A stretch of 64,000 nucleotides of DNA from Tilletia caries (Eukaryota > Basidiomycota > Exobasidiomycetes > Tilletiales > Tilletiaceae), in NCBI GenBank assembly GCA_032718865.1, contig JALUTQ010000023.1:1-64000 (forward strand). The letters are read 5' to 3'. The position numbers were made by a program, and so were the translations under genes. Below the pieces are notes generated by a model, which saw only the letters and a list, made by a program, of their open reading frames with translations, made no database searches and was not told where the DNA came from. Positions 1 through 11,903 of this stretch are shown in pieces. Every line of letters starts with the position of its first letter. Position 1 is the stretch's first letter.

Positions 1-40
1 TACGGCTCCGCCGAGGCTCCGCCGAGGCTCCGCCGATTCT
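1..40. repeat. GC-rich 11-bp tandem array (partial at window edge)
   Basis: Three to four copies of an 11-bp unit (read as CGGCGGAGCCT on one strand) bounded by the usual end motif GATTCTAT, followed by an AT palindrome at about 47-90. The same unit recurs at many other sites in the window, in both orientations. Each unit is itself a small hairpin (GGCNNNGCC). No coding role is evident. Confidence 0.85.
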
Positions 41-210
41 ATCCTTGTTTTTTTATTATATAAATATAATAAAAAAATATAATAAAAAGCCAAGGTAAGA
101 AGGCCGATAAGATAAAAAGATAGTAGGCGAGCTCCTATATAGCTTTAAATTCAAAAAAGAAAATAATGATCCTTTAACATTATAATAAATACCTAACTAA
201 ACCTTGTAAA

Positions 211-219
211 ATATAAGTA
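211..219 (+). promoter_or_regulatory. ATATAAGTA, match to yeast mitochondrial promoter nonamer
   Basis: An exact match to the nonanucleotide known as the mitochondrial promoter in Saccharomyces. In so AT-rich a sequence a chance match is quite possible, and no plus-strand gene follows closely. Low confidence. Confidence 0.15.
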
Positions 220-377
220 TAATAATAAAATAGAAATATCTATAGGTATTTCTATTTATCACATAATGCATTCTTTATATAGGTAGTCTTTTTATTACTA
301 ATTAAAAAAGTGGTATTAGATAGACGTATAAAAGATAGAAATATATTACTACATATATACTATTTCGAAAATTAGAG

Positions 378-451
378 TCAGACTGGAAAGAGTCGAACTT
401 TCGTCTATCACTCCCAAAGTGATCGCCCTGATCCGTTAGGCCATCAGTCTG
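378..451 (-). tRNA. trnP: tRNA-Pro(UGG)
   Basis: Full cloverleaf on the minus strand. The 7-bp acceptor CAGACTG/CAGTCTG pairs perfectly, the T arm GAAAG-TTCGACT-CTTTC is canonical, and the anticodon loop TTTGGGA carries TGG. A single tRNA with U34 could read all four CCN codons. Confidence 0.93.
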
Positions 452-2189
452 ATTAATAAGCTTATATCTTGATTTTCTTATTAAGAAGAATGCTCTATGT
501 AATTCTGTATTATAAGGGCTATGCCTATCATAATAGTAATTATTTGTCATATATTATACATATATTAAATTTATTTCTATCTTATCGGCCTCTTAAAAAA
601 AGAAGGCCGATAAGAAAAGAAGCCTTCATATATATAAAAACCTATGAATTATGCGGGTTATATTAAAAATAAATATATCCTTCCGTAAGTTAGTACTAGG
701 GTTGGTATTAATCTAGCTTTTTTTCGAACAAATTATTTTATTATCTAAGAACTAAAATAACGGGAACGAATAATCTAGTTTCTAATATATGGACTAATAA
801 CGTTATTTTACACGTATAAAATAAAGCATCTAATTACATAACTATTCCTTTTTGGTAAAATTATATAATTATGTTTTATATGAGGTTATTTTTTTTTTTC
901 TATACTACTATATAACTTTAAAGGGGGGGCTTCGCCCTGACTTTTTTTTATTATATACAAAAACATACCCTTCTTTTTTATTTTTTTATTATATAAATAT
1001 AATAAAAAAATATAATATTAGATTTTGCCTTAGCTTATGCTTTTTTTATTAAAAAAAAAGCAAATAAATATATTTGGGGGTTATTTGCTTATGCTTTTTT
1101 TTTATTAATAAAAAAAGCATTGACATTGATAAAAAGAGATAAAAGGGTGTAGGTAATTTAACGGTAACGCCGGTTAGAAAAAAATATACACTTCTTTTTT
1201 ATCTTAACGCCTCCCTTATTAACGCCCTAGGGGCGATTTAACATCTTTTTATTATCAATAATAAAAATTTGTTGCTTTTTTAATTATATAAATAGAATGA
1301 AAAAAATAAAAAAGTAAGGACCAAGAAAAACGGTAGACAGTTATGTCTTTAAACTCTTATATTATTCACTTTTTTTATCTAATCGGCGGAGCCGTAAAGG
1401 TAAGATAAAAACAACACTCAATCTTATATTTCTTTTTTTATAAAAAAATGGTAAACGAACAACGTAATACAATATAACTAACAATATATTAAGATGAAAG
1501 AGAAAAGGGTAAAGGATGAGTCATTTAGGCTCAGGGTTTTAACCTTTATACCCTTTTTTTAAGTGCTATATCTTACCCTAATCTTACAGTTGTTAACGAT
1601 ATCCCTATATAATGAAAACCAGTAAGATTGGCATATTTTTTTATATTGGACCTATAAAAAAAATACCTGGGCCCTTCTTTGTCTTTTTATTAATGTCTGT
1701 CCAGATTCAGTGCTTTTTTTTATTAATTTTAAACTTTTTTAAACTTTTGAAAAAAAAAGCAAAGACATAGCACCAAAAAGGCGGGGGGAAGCCCCCCTTT
1801 TTAAACCGGCGCTCCCTTTGTTTTTTCATTTTTTTATTATATTTATATAATAAAAAAACAAATTAAGATTAATAAAAAAGAATTATATAATAGAAAAAAA
1901 AAATAGGGCAAAGGCCCGTACCGTTCTTTTTTCTAATATTAAAAAAGATGGGGACAGGGCCTTCTAAAAAGCATAAGTAAAGGCAAAATATTAGATTTTT
2001 TTTTAAAAGGATATAAAAAAGATATAAAAAAAGATCAAAAAGGATCATTATTTACCTATAAAAAAGTTAGAATTAGATATGGTTTTATTTAGTAATAAAA
2101 TAAATTAGTATTGCTAAACTTAATATGTTATTCATACTTACATTAGCAACCTATAATGTTAATAAACAGAGATATAAATTACTTATTAT
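452..2189. other. Intergenic, repeat-filled
   Basis: No gene seen. The stretch holds many AT palindromes (about 970-1010, 1085-1115, 1725-1760, 1825-1860) with poly-A/T arms, plus short GC hairpins (about 920-945 and 1775-1810). Sequence at about 670-850 and 1440-1660 is not obviously repetitive and I cannot explain it. Confidence 0.6.
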
Positions 2190-2720
2190 ATTAAAATGTT
2201 TATTATTGATTATTATTATAATCAAGTCTCCCTGGGAGATAAGAAATCGTCATTTTCTTATTTATTAGAATTTATAGAGAGGTGCTTCGTGCTTAAGATG
2301 CTTTCAGCACTTATCAATCATGATTGTAGCTACCCTACTATGCTTTATCTATACCTTATGTTTTTAATGCGCTACTTTTTAATCCTTTCTTATTCCTTTC
2401 TTCTTGTCGGCAGAGCCGATTAACATTACCGTTCTTATTATCCTTTATTTTTTCAAATTTTTATATTATAAAAATAAAAGAGATCTTCCTTCTTCTCATC
2501 TTTTTTTCTATAGAAAAAAAAAAAAGATCCGGGGGGCTAAAGCAAAAGGGGGTGTTTAAAAAAGTTAAAACCAAAAAGTACATATATAGGGTATATAAAT
2601 ATTATACAATAGGTACACTATTGAATCATCTTTAATGGTCCTTTCGTACTAATTAAAGGTTCTCTTTCAATTTTTCATATCTTCAGAAGATAGGGACCAT
2701 ACTGACTCACGTCGTATTGA

Positions 2721-3898
2721 CAAATATTATTATGAATTCAAATTTTGTAAGGGAAGATCATATGTCTCCCCTAGACCTTATTATATTAAAAGGCTTTGAA
2801 TTCCAATGATTTACATCATTGATTAGACTATTTCTTCAATAAATTACACTATTACAATGTAATTTATTGCTGGACACTTTATATCGGATTATTGCTAATG
2901 CAGCTCACCAAGTAGTCGTTGAACGTTTTATTCTCTACAATCTATGCTTAATCTAATTAGAATTAAGATTAGAAGGGCATTGAGAATAACTTCGCTGCAG
3001 ATAAACTAACAATTAGTTTTCCCTGCAATTCATCCAGTTTTATTTGGGCTCAATACTTTTTTTTTATAAACTTTGGCAAGATTAAAAATTAATGAAAACA
3101 AAATACATATAATGTGGGGGGGGGTCTTATTTAAATAGAATAAAAGCCCTATGCGATATAGCATACTGTTGTGCATATGAGGCATAAGAATTGTCTGTAC
3201 TTTTTTTAGTTCACTTTTGGCAATAGTCAGAATGTATTGTTTTTTCTGATAAGAACCGATACGGTCAAATAGGACTTCACATTGAATCCCACAACCTTCA
3301 CGAATTCTATTTCGTAGAATAATACATTCATCATATGAATAATAATTAGTGTAAATACGAATACGACCATCTTTATAATAATTACCGTCACCCATATCCT
3401 TTTTTTAATATATTAAAAAAAGGACTACTTTCTACTTTTGAAATGGGCCAGTACTACGGGATTTATTTTAATATTCTTGTCTCCCAGAGGGAGATGGAAT
3501 TATCTTAATATATTTGTTTTCATCGTTGCGATAAAATGTATTATGATAATCATTAAAAATAGGCAGTGTTTTCGTTTTTAGACGATAATTTACATATGAT
3601 TTTTCTTTTCTATTAACTGTTACAGTATAAACTCCTTATCTTTTTTTATAATATAAAAAAAGAGCAAGAGTAGTCTGAGAAAAGAGATCTAATTCAATTG
3701 GCATATTCTAGATAAGAAGAACCAAAGGAAAAAGACATTCGACAATTTACTTTTATTTTCTCAAGGTGAGCATCACCAAGGATTTGCCCCGTGATAATAT
3801 AGTGTAGTTTATTGTTCATTTTCATTTTTTGTCTGTATTTAGTCTTATTTTTTAATCTGGTAAAATTTATAATGTTATTATTGTCATAAGTAATAATA
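2721..3898 (-). mobile_element. Group I intron in rnl (L2585-type site)
   Basis: The 5' exon ends GGGTT (3,899) and the 3' exon resumes TCAATACGACG (2,720), matching the bacterial stretch around U2585. The intron ends in G as group I introns do. Core elements on the minus strand run in order: P near 3,020, Q (CTGCAGCGAAG) near 2,990, R (CGTTCAACGACTA) near 2,910-2,925, and S (GAAATAGTCTA) near 2,825. The decayed LAGLIDADG frame lies upstream of the core. Confidence 0.85.
3030..3825 (-). pseudogene. Decayed LAGLIDADG endonuclease in rnl intron L2585
   Basis: Starts with MKMNNKLHYIITGQILGDAH, which contains a LAGLIDADG-type first motif (ITGQILGDAH). The second motif region reads MGDGNYYKDGRIRIYTNYYS at about 3,336-3,395. 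Between them the frame is broken by an AT palindrome (about 3,636-3,666), a GC hairpin (CTCCCTCTGGGAG, about 3,481-3,493) and another AT palindrome (about 3,400-3,425). One internal TGA fits Trp (EYANW). It is probably no longer able to make a full endonuclease, so the intron may be immobile. Fragments are clear; exact limits are inferred. Confidence 0.75.
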
Positions 3899-3979
3899 AA
3901 CCCAACTCGCGTACCTCTTTAATCAGCGAACAGCTGAACCCTTCCAAGCTACTACACCTGGAGGATGAGATGAGTCGAC

Positions 3980-5449
3980 CATTTTCCATCCATAAATTAA
4001 ATTATTATGGACGTTCTAAGTTGCTTACACTTAGAGCTACAAGTTCCCTTGTAGATTAGACTATATCTTCAATAATACAAAACATTTTCCACACTTCCCT
4101 ACAGGCTATGGGTGGGGGTTAACAATATTTTAATATAAATCGTGGCAGTTTATAAGTCATAGAATTAATAAGATACGGTTTAATCATATTATGTAGAGTA
4201 TTTGCATCTTGAGCTGGAAATTGTACTATCCAATATTTCTCCTTATATCTTTTTTATTTATTATATATAATAAATAAAAAAGAAGAAATGACTCGACTAT
4301 GAAATCCGAACTTCTCATTAAGTTCTTCACTTATTATTTTTGATCCTTCATAACCAAAACTCTGAGTATGTAGACTTAGCACCCGACCTTCACGATGTAG
4401 ACTACCATCTCCCATTATCCAATAAGCAAGACTAATATCAGAAATGTTGTTGGATACAATTCCTGATCGTATTTCTTTAGTATTGGAATTGGAATAAAAT
4501 AGATCCCAAAGTTCCGAGAAAGTCTGATGACTAAATGTTTTAAACCAGTAACTTTTTATTTGTCCTTCAAGAGGACCACTGTTATCTTTGTTTTTTTATT
4601 ATATAAATATAATAAAAAAATAATAACGAATACCCGGTTCCATCATATCTTTTTTTTATAAAAAAAAAGACTAACAATACGGTTTGAAAGTGGAAAAAAG
4701 ATGAAAAAGAAAATCCTTTTGATTAGCCCTTTGTTCAAACTTTATCATAGCTTCATTACTCTTCCGAGACATACCTGCATCGGACAGAATCATTCCAAAT
4801 GCTATTTGATATAGTTCCTGAGACATTATGGGCTGTCTTTTTTTCCAATCTTGCCAATATTTTGAATTAAGATGGTAACCGTCACGTGTATTGTTTATAC
4901 TACGAACTTGTACTAGAATATTGTTAAAAGGAAGGAGGCTAGGCCCCATACCTTTCCCTTTTTTATTTATAAATGTTTTCATGTTTTTTATCTGTTAAAT
5001 TCCGGTTATTTTATCTCTCGCCGTTCTTCTTTATGTCTTTATATATAAAGATACTATTTAGGGGGTTAAATATTTACTATAATAAACTTTTTTTATTTTT
5101 TTATTTTTATTATATATATATAATAAAAAAAAATAAAAAAAGCAAAGAAGAGATCTGGGTCAGTTAAAGCACGCTTACAAAACTAGTTAAGCCGGGTTTA
5201 ATGTATTATTGTTGGGCGTTCTACTTATTTCCTACTTTTTTATTATATGTAATAAAAAAGCAAATAGCATAACGGAAATAAGAGGTAAGGATTATTGTTG
5301 ATACAACTCACCTTCTAGTCGTTGAACGTTCCTATTACATAAAATTAGTATCGTAATAGTCTTCGCTGCAGATTGACTTACTAATGAGTTAATTAGTAAG
5401 TTTTTCCTGCAATTAACCCAATTTAGCCTCGACATTGACTCTTTTTTTT
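3980..5449 (-). mobile_element. Group I intron in rnl (L2500-type site)
   Basis: The 5' exon ends CACCTCGAT (5,450) and the 3' exon starts GTCGACTCATC (3,979), the known L2500 neighbourhood of domain V. The intron ends in G. Core: P (AATTGCAGGAA) near 5,405, Q (CTGCAGCGAAG) near 5,365, R (CGTTCAACGACTAGA) near 5,320, S (GAAGATATAGTCTA) near 4,070. The endonuclease frame lies between R and S. An AT palindrome sits at about 5,236-5,262. Confidence 0.85.
4119..4982 (-). pseudogene. LAGLIDADG endonuclease broken by palindromes, rnl intron L2500
   Basis: Begins at an ATG at 4,982. The first motif is IAFGMILSDAGMSRKSN, the second YWIMGDGSLHREGRVLS near 4,410-4,440, and the C-terminus YLINSMTYKLPRF with a TAA at 4,119. 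Length and order fit a two-motif LAGLIDADG homing endonuclease that would cut intronless rnl. Two palindromic clusters (about 4,588-4,670 and 4,240-4,285) interrupt the frame with stops, so I call it a pseudogene unless the insertions are removed from RNA. Confidence 0.8.
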
Positions 5450-5504
5450 ATCGAGGTGTCAAACCGTTTGGACAATATGAACTCTCGCAAACGATAAACC
5501 TGTT

Positions 5505-6965
5505 CAAATTATATTATTTGGCTATGCCAAGAGTAACTATTAAATTACTTTCTACATATCGCTATGTAGTTTAGACTATGTCATCATTTCAGCTTTTAAT
5601 TAGATATTATTAAAAAGCAAAGGTAGTAACTAACAAATATTATATAAAAAACAAAATGCCGTAGGCATTTAATATAAATTAATCAAAGAATTCCAAGGGG
5701 GGGGTAAATATTCAGCTTATCATCTATAATTTTTAACTTTTTTATTATATATAATAAAAAAGCAAAGACGCATACGAAATTTATGTTTCATACTAGGATG
5801 AATATAATCCTTTCCTTGTCTCCCTTTGGGAGATGTAATAGTTATAAATTTATCATAAACACTCCCTTTGCCGCAGGAAGGTTAATAACAGGTTTTCCTT
5901 TATTGGAACCACGCCAAGCATTAAAATTATATGTTTGATTAAGGCCATTAGTCATTTTATCCACTTCTTCACTTTTTTTATTATATATAATAAAAAAAGC
6001 AAACGGCTTTGCCGATAAGAATAGTAAAGCTTTGAGTATTGAATTGTATACCTAACCTCCCCTCGGGGAGGAAGTGAATGACTTCCATTCATACCACCAT
6101 CGTCCATAAACCAGTATGCCAGTATAATTGGAGAAATATTACCGCTATCAAATAGCTCTATAGGCACTCGTTTTTTACCCTTTTCATCTAGAAATAGATC
6201 ACCAAATCGCCGAGGCGTTAAAATTAAAGTTAGAGTGAATAAGAGTTTGAAAACACCAAGTTATATTAGTGTTTCCGGCTTTATTAATCCGATTTTGTTG
6301 ACGTGGTTCGGTTAGACAATAGTCGATAAAAATATTATATGTTCTGAATGCATAACTTTTATTTGAATGACCTCATTCAAATTTTAGGAGATGACCTTTA
6401 CCGCTTTTTCTTGACTCAATACGGGCATCACCTAGGAGATGCCCTATTCTAACTTCCTTCTGAAATTCTGTGAGTTCTGGGAGAGTAGATTTATATTCTT
6501 TAATTATTTTTGAATTAGGACTAAGTTTTTTACCTCTTAGCTCTAGTTCCATTTTTATATTAATTATATTATTTCGTGTTATCATTTTTAAACGCCTACG
6601 GCGCTTTGTTTTTATATTATTGTGTTAGGGCCGTAGCCAATGCTTTTTTAAGTTTAGTTTAAGTTTAAATTGGGGCTTCTTTTATCTAATTTAATTTAAT
6701 TTAATCTAATCTAATCTAATCTAATCTAATTAAAAGTGAAATGTCGGGCGCTCGTGGAGAAATAATATTCTCTAGTCGTTGAACGTTTTATAGTATAAAC
6801 GGTAGTACCCGTATACTGTAACTTCGCTGCAAATTGTCTTAAAAGGATCGTAATTTTTAAGAGGTTCTTGCAATTCACCCGATTTTTTAAATTACAATGT
6901 TTTATTGTAACTTTTTTATTATATATAATAAAAAAGCAAAGATAGCTAGGGACTAGGTTTAGTCC
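5505..6965 (-). mobile_element. Group I intron in rnl (L2449 site)
   Basis: The 5' exon ends CTAGGGAT (6,966) and the 3' exon begins AACAGG (5,504), which is the L2449 insertion site; the last intron base is G. Core: P near 6,865-6,880, Q (TTTGCAGCGAAG) near 6,830, R (CGTTCAACGACTAGA) near 6,770, S (ATGACATAGTCTA) near 5,575. The LAGLIDADG frame is between R and S. Confidence 0.87.
5718..6585 (-). pseudogene. LAGLIDADG endonuclease broken by hairpin insertions, rnl intron L2449
   Basis: The N-terminal ATG is at 6,585 and the first motif region reads IGHLLGDARIESRKSGKG. A TGA at the join FEWGHSNKSYAF fits Trp. A mini GC hairpin (CGCCGAGGCG, about 6,206-6,220) then shifts the frame. The second motif region, IILAYWFMDDGGMNGSHS near 6,080-6,140, is in another frame. 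An AT palindrome at about 5,965-6,000 breaks it again. It would have been the homing enzyme of the L2449 intron and now looks inactive. Confidence 0.78.
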
Positions 6966-8132
6966 ATCCCTAGCGTAACTTTTATTTCTTGAGCGATAAT
7001 CATTCCATTAAGGATTACCGGATCACTATGTCCTATTTGCATATCTGATCGATTTATCAATCTTTCAGTTAAGTATGTTTTATCATTATATTTTATTAAA
7101 TTATTCATAATTTATTGGTTTCTGACCAATATATACATACCTTTGAAGGCCTCTGATACTTTATTAGAGGCTACCGTCCCAGTCAAACTGACAATTTGAC
7201 ATTTTCCCAAAATGTGGTTTTTCAAGAGCGTAGCCCTCGTAATTTATTTTGGTAAGTTTTCTTATTCTATTAATCAAGGTATTTCACTGACGTAAAATAT
7301 TTACTCCCTTGTATTCTACACTTAAAGAACAAAAACACAATATCAAACTACAGTAAAGTTGCATAGGGTCTTCCCGTCTACCTGAAGACAAACCGCATCT
7401 GCACGGCTAATTCAATTTCACTGAGATACTTGTGGAGACAGCAGAGCCACGTTACCTCATTCATGCAGGACCACATTTAATGGCCAAGGAATTTTGCTAC
7501 TTTCAGATCCTTATAGTTAAGACCGCCATTCACCACAGTGTCGATCAATGACATAAAATCATCTTTTTTATACTATGTGGCATCGGGCAGAGTTCACAAC
7601 TTATACAAATACTAAATGTCTTAGCAAGTTGCTGTGTTTTTGGTAAACAGTCGCAGCTCTCGATTTTGTGTCACACATTGTATGTATACAAAGATATACA
7701 TAAAATGGTTATCCTTATTGTCGAACGTACGGATACATTTTGCCGAGTTCCTTCACAAGTATTATCTCTACACCTTAGTATTCTCTACCTACGAACCTGT
7801 GTCGGATTAGGGTACGGTCTATAAAATGTTATATAAATAAAAAGCATAGAGTCGATAATAATTTAATTTATTCTTTTATTTTGAAGGGCGCATCCTCTTT
7901 GCTTTATAACTTTTTGAACTTTTAACTTTTTTATTATCGATAATAAAAAAGCTAAAAGATCAAAAAGTTTTAAATAAAGTTAAAAGAATACACCTCGCCT
8001 AACTATGTTATTTACATATTATTTTTATCATTAATTTCTTGATACGGGACAAAGCCCGGTAGTTTTTAATTATTTTATAACCTTCTAGAAGGGGAGGTCG
8101 TAGACCCCCCCCTATCCCTTCTTTTTATAATA

Positions 8133-8172
8133 ATCGGCGAAGCCTCGGCGAAGCCTCGGCGAAGCCGTAAAG
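8133..8172. repeat. GC 11-bp array within rnl
   Basis: About three units of CGGCGAAGCCT ending in GCCGTAAAG, part of a compound insertion in a variable region of rnl (about 7,850-8,370) that also contains AT palindromes. Confidence 0.75.
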
Positions 8173-8638
8173 ATTAGGGCATTCTATTCCAGTAATCCAT
8201 TTTTAACACCTCCGTACCGTTCTTTTCTTTGCTTTTTTATTATCGATAAATACTTAAAAAAGTTTATATATTAAAAAAGAAGGGGGCGGGGCCTTTGCCC
8301 GTTATATAATAAAAAAGGTAAGAAATAGAAAAAAAGGACATAGGCGTCCTCCTAGGTAATAAAAAAAAAAAAGTTTAATGTCATCAGATATATATGATCA
8401 TATATATGCCTTAGAAACCGATTAACTCATAGCAGATAAACTTATCTATGAAACCCTCTCGTTTTCGGTGAGGAATATTTTAATCCCTTTCTACGTTACT
8501 CATGTCAGCATTTTCTCTTTAGTATCTTCCAATTTATCAATAAATACAAATTTTCATTATTATACTAAATGTTCTGCTACCCTTATTTTATTTAAATCTT
8601 TTCATATTTTTTTATTATACCACGTGTTAAATGTTAAC

Positions 8639-8818
8639 TTTACGGCTTCGCCGAGGCTTCGCCGATTCTATCTTTGTTTTTTTATTATATAAATATAATA
8701 AAAAAATATAATAAAAAAGCAAAGAATCACAACGCCTTCGGCAATTTCTTTTTAAAAAGTGATGGGGGGGCTTCGCCCTCCCTAGGGGGTTTGCTTTTTT
8801 ATTAGACATAATAAAAAA
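8639..8818. repeat. Compound hairpin cluster within rnl
   Basis: A GC 11-bp array (8,639-8,669, GCTTCGCCGAG variant) is followed by an AT palindrome (8,677-8,725), a G-rich hairpin GGGGGGGCTTCGCCCTCCC (about 8,763-8,782) and another AT palindrome (about 8,790-8,818). All lie inside a variable loop of rnl; conserved rRNA resumes near 8,970. Confidence 0.75.
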
Positions 8819-9559
8819 GGAGGCCTTCGGCCTTTGCCTTCGGCTTTAAAGTATTTTCAATAAAATAGACAAAGTGTAGGTATATTATCTGAGACCCAAT
8901 AAATTGTAGACGCTTTTTTCCAATATAATTAATTATATCGCCCGGAAGGCGTTTAGACCACTGAGTTATTACACTATCATAAAAAGATGGCTACCTCCAA
9001 GCCTACTTAATGGTTGTGTTAGGAAAAAAACATTCTTATTTTCACTAAATAATATTTAGGGACCTTAACTTTTGTTCTGGGCTGTTTCCCTTTTGTCTAT
9101 CCACCTTATCAAGAATAGACTGTACGTTTATAATCAATTATTTTTATTCCGAGGTTAACCATCAATGGTAGAATTTAGAATCCCCCAATTTAGTATATAA
9201 ATTTTATCGGATACTTTAAAAAGTTTACCGACCATGTTAGAATAAAAGTTTCCTTGTATAGTAACATATAAAGATAACATATGATGATCAGTGCTGTACA
9301 AAAAATAATCTATAAAAATGATTTTTATGTCACTTTTTTATTATAAACATCCTACCTAAATAGGTTTCGCAGAATACCAGCTATCAACCAAGTTAGATTA
9401 GCATTTCACCCCTTACTACAATTCATCAAAGAATTTTGCAACATTCACTTGTTCGGTCATTATATATTTAATACCTGATCATAGTAAGATCACTTGGCTT
9501 CGGGTCTAATTTTTATAACTAATTTGCATATTTAAAAAGGGTAAAAGAGATCACCGGTT

Positions 9560-9690
9560 AAAAAAAGTGACGGGGGAGGCTTCGCCCCCCCGTCACTTTT
9601 TTTATGCGTCTTTGCTTTTTTATCCTTTTTTTTTCTTCATTATATTTATTTTTTTTATTATAATAAAAAACAAAGAATAAAAAAGCAAAG
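9560..9690. repeat. G-rich hairpin plus AT palindromes within rnl
   Basis: The hairpin GGGGGAGGCTTCGCCCCCCC is flanked by inverted AGTGACG/CGTCACT arms (about 9,566-9,600). Nested AT palindromes (about 9,605-9,690) follow. The same G-rich hairpin family recurs at about 25,279-25,300, 42,027-42,050 and 44,786-44,815. Confidence 0.75.
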
Positions 9691-10392
9691 AGGAACCCCT
9701 GATAAAGATTAGACTCTACCACTTTCATACGTTAAGTATATTTATGCAATTGCTTTCACTTAGACTATTTGTCATGCTATAAAAATTAACTCGCTGACCC
9801 ATTATGCAAAAGGTACGTTATTATTCTAACTTATAGAACTTTAACTGCTTATAAAACTACTAGTTCAGAATCTATTTAACTAGTCATCTACTTACTTTTC
9901 ACCTTTCACTCACGTTACTCTTCTTTATTGTTATATATGTTATACTTAGCTTTAGAGGATGGTACCCCTATTTTCCTAAAAGGCTGACGTCCTCTTAGTA
10001 CTTATTATTTATCTTAATCTTAACTCCTTTTATTTTTTTAGTATAAAAAAAAGTTTAAAAAGGAGTTAAGTTTAAATTATATAGGCTCGGCATACTTTTT
10101 TTATTTTTTTTTTTTCATTATATAAGAAAAAAAAGGTATGAACAAAGCCCATCTAAATTAACTAATATTATAATAATACTGGGCTATAACCTTCTATGGA
10201 ATACTAAATATTTCTTTTTTTAAACTTTTTTATAAATAAAAAAGCAAAGAGGGGACGATGCCCCCTTTAAATAATAATATTAAGATAGTATTTTATTTAT
10301 TTCAAAATATTATATTATAAATAATAATCTATAATCTCACATATTACGTATTTTAAAAAATTATTACTACATATATTGTCTTTATAACTTTT

Positions 10393-10540
10393 TTAAACGC
10401 CTCCCCTTGCCCCTTCTTCTTTTTTTTTCTACTTTTTTGGGGCTTATTATCCTTTGTTTTTTTTTTATTATATATATATAATAAAAAAAAAAATAAAAAA
10501 AAAGCAAAAATAGAAAAAGTCAAGGTAAGATCCGGCGCTC
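10393..10540. repeat. 61-bp-family element carrying a nested AT palindrome (in the rnl 5' part)
   Basis: The outer halves match the 61-bp element found at 50,297 and 50,622 (ACGCCTCCCCTTGCC at one end, AAGGTAAGATCCGGCG at the other). At its centre, where the short form has CTATAG, it carries about 90 bp of AT-rich palindrome beginning CTTTTTTGGGGC. A near copy lies at about 23,857-23,970 and a reversed one at about 31,600-31,760. Confidence 0.8.
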
Positions 10541-11037
10541 CCTTTGTTTTTTCTCCACTTTACGGCTTCGCCGATTATTTATAATAAAAAAGCAGAAAAA
10601 AACAAAGGCCCAAAGGGCATAAAAAAATATGAGTACATAATTAATAACTTGTATACCTAATCTTTTTTATTATATAGAGATATTATAAAAAAGAAGACTA
10701 TAGAATTAATTAATAGCTATTTTGGTTTCATTCACCATTACTTCCAAAGTCTCGGTTGATTTCCTTTCCTATTGATACTGTAATGTTTTACTTCTCAATG
10801 TTCTAATAAATTTAGGTTTTCCTTAGGATTGAATATTATTCTGATTATTTAATACACTTTTAGTTTTTTACTTCCTTTTATTACATATATACTAGGCATC
10901 CCTAATAGTTTCTTTAATTACTAAATAATATACTCCATATCATTATTGATACTTATAATTATAAAGTAAAATTGCAGAATAGACGTATAATAACTGCTTT
11001 ATTATCTAGTATTATACCTAAGAGAAGTCCTTGCACT

Positions 11038-11099
11038 TTACGGCTCCGCCGAGGCTCCGCCGAGGCTCCGCCGAGGCTCCGCCGAGGCTCCGCCGATTC
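11038..11099. repeat. GC 11-bp tandem array
   Basis: About five units of GGCTCCGCCGA between TTTACGG and GATTCTAT, the standard boundaries of this family. Confidence 0.88.
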
Positions 11100-11290
11100 T
11101 ATATAATAAAAAAGCAAAGACGTTACCGACCCACCCTTTGCCTGGCTATTAGGATATTATATATATAATAAAAAAAATAAACTCGACGGTTCCCTTTGCA
11201 GGGCTCTTCACACGTCTCCTAGGATTTGTAATTACCGGGACATATATAGATATTTGATTTCTATTTCTATTCCTATTTCTATTTATGTTT

Positions 11291-11374
11291 CAACACCTCC
11301 CTTTGCCCCTTTGCCCCTTTGCCCCTTTGCCCCTTTGCCCCTTAGTCCCTTTACCCCTTTGCCCCTTTGCCCGG
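11291..11374. repeat. CCCCTTTG 8-bp tandem tract
   Basis: About ten near-exact copies of CCCCTTTG, ending in the GCCCGGC motif seen next to other elements. Shorter tracts of the same unit occur at about 17,490-17,530, 37,186-37,212 and 59,912-59,953. Confidence 0.88.
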
Positions 11375-11894
11375 CAATTTATATTTCTATTTTTATTTAT
11401 ATCTTAACGCCACGCTTCTTTGATTTTTATTATATATAATAAAAATTTGCCCGGCGCTTTGTATAAGGTTACCCAGAATATAGAAATCCAAAGCGAACAA
11501 GTAAGATAAGAATTTTAGCGCCGATAACAACGTATAGAAGGGCGTAGCCTTTGCGGACCACTTTAATAATAATAATTGCAGTCTATTATGACCCTCACCT
11601 TACAGAATTTTTTAATTTTTTATTATCTATAATCGGCGTAGCCGTAAAGCAAAGAAAATAAATGACAAACAATAGTTTATTGTCATGAATTTAATATTAA
11701 TTTCATAGATATATAGATAGTGAGTAAAGTTAATCGCTTTGCACGTTCTTTTTTTATTATATATCTTACCTTATTTTATTATATATAATTAAAAAGTGCA
11801 AAGGTGTCCTTATCTTTTTTTATGTATAAAAAAAAAGAATGAAAAAGATAAAATTGGTGCTAAATTATTAACCTTTTTATTATAATAAAAAAAA

Positions 11895-11903
11895 ATATAA
11901 GTA
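11895..11903 (+). promoter_or_regulatory. ATATAAGTA candidate promoter upstream of nad6
   Basis: An exact match to the yeast mitochondrial nonamer promoter on the plus strand, about 970 bp before nad6, the first gene of the nad6-trnC-nad1 block. Position is suggestive only; chance occurrence is possible. Confidence 0.22.

Larger units (their letters stand above)
2190..10930 (-). rRNA. rnl: Large subunit ribosomal RNA, interrupted by three group I introns and many hairpin insertions
   Basis: Minus-strand large-subunit rRNA. Conserved blocks are recognisable in order against bacterial 23S. The 5' GGATGCC block lies near 10,895 and domain I near 10,740-10,800. Domain II lies near 8,970-9,510 and domain IV near 7,140-7,820. 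The peptidyl-transferase region is split over 6,966-7,030, 5,450-5,505, 3,898-3,980 and 2,680-2,720. The sarcin-ricin loop is at about 2,640 and the 3' block at about 2,275-2,340. Its 8.7-kb span is about three times normal because of three group I introns and palindromic elements in variable regions (for example 7,915-7,960, 8,090-8,370, 8,640-8,860, 9,540-9,690). Such elements must be tolerated in, or removed from, the mature rRNA. Both ends are estimated. Confidence 0.93.

Noticed and set aside
8900..8985. tRNA-like segment AACTCAGTGGTC on the minus strand
   Set aside because: Matches a conserved large-subunit rRNA helix (ACCAGTGAGCTATTACG region), so it is rnl.
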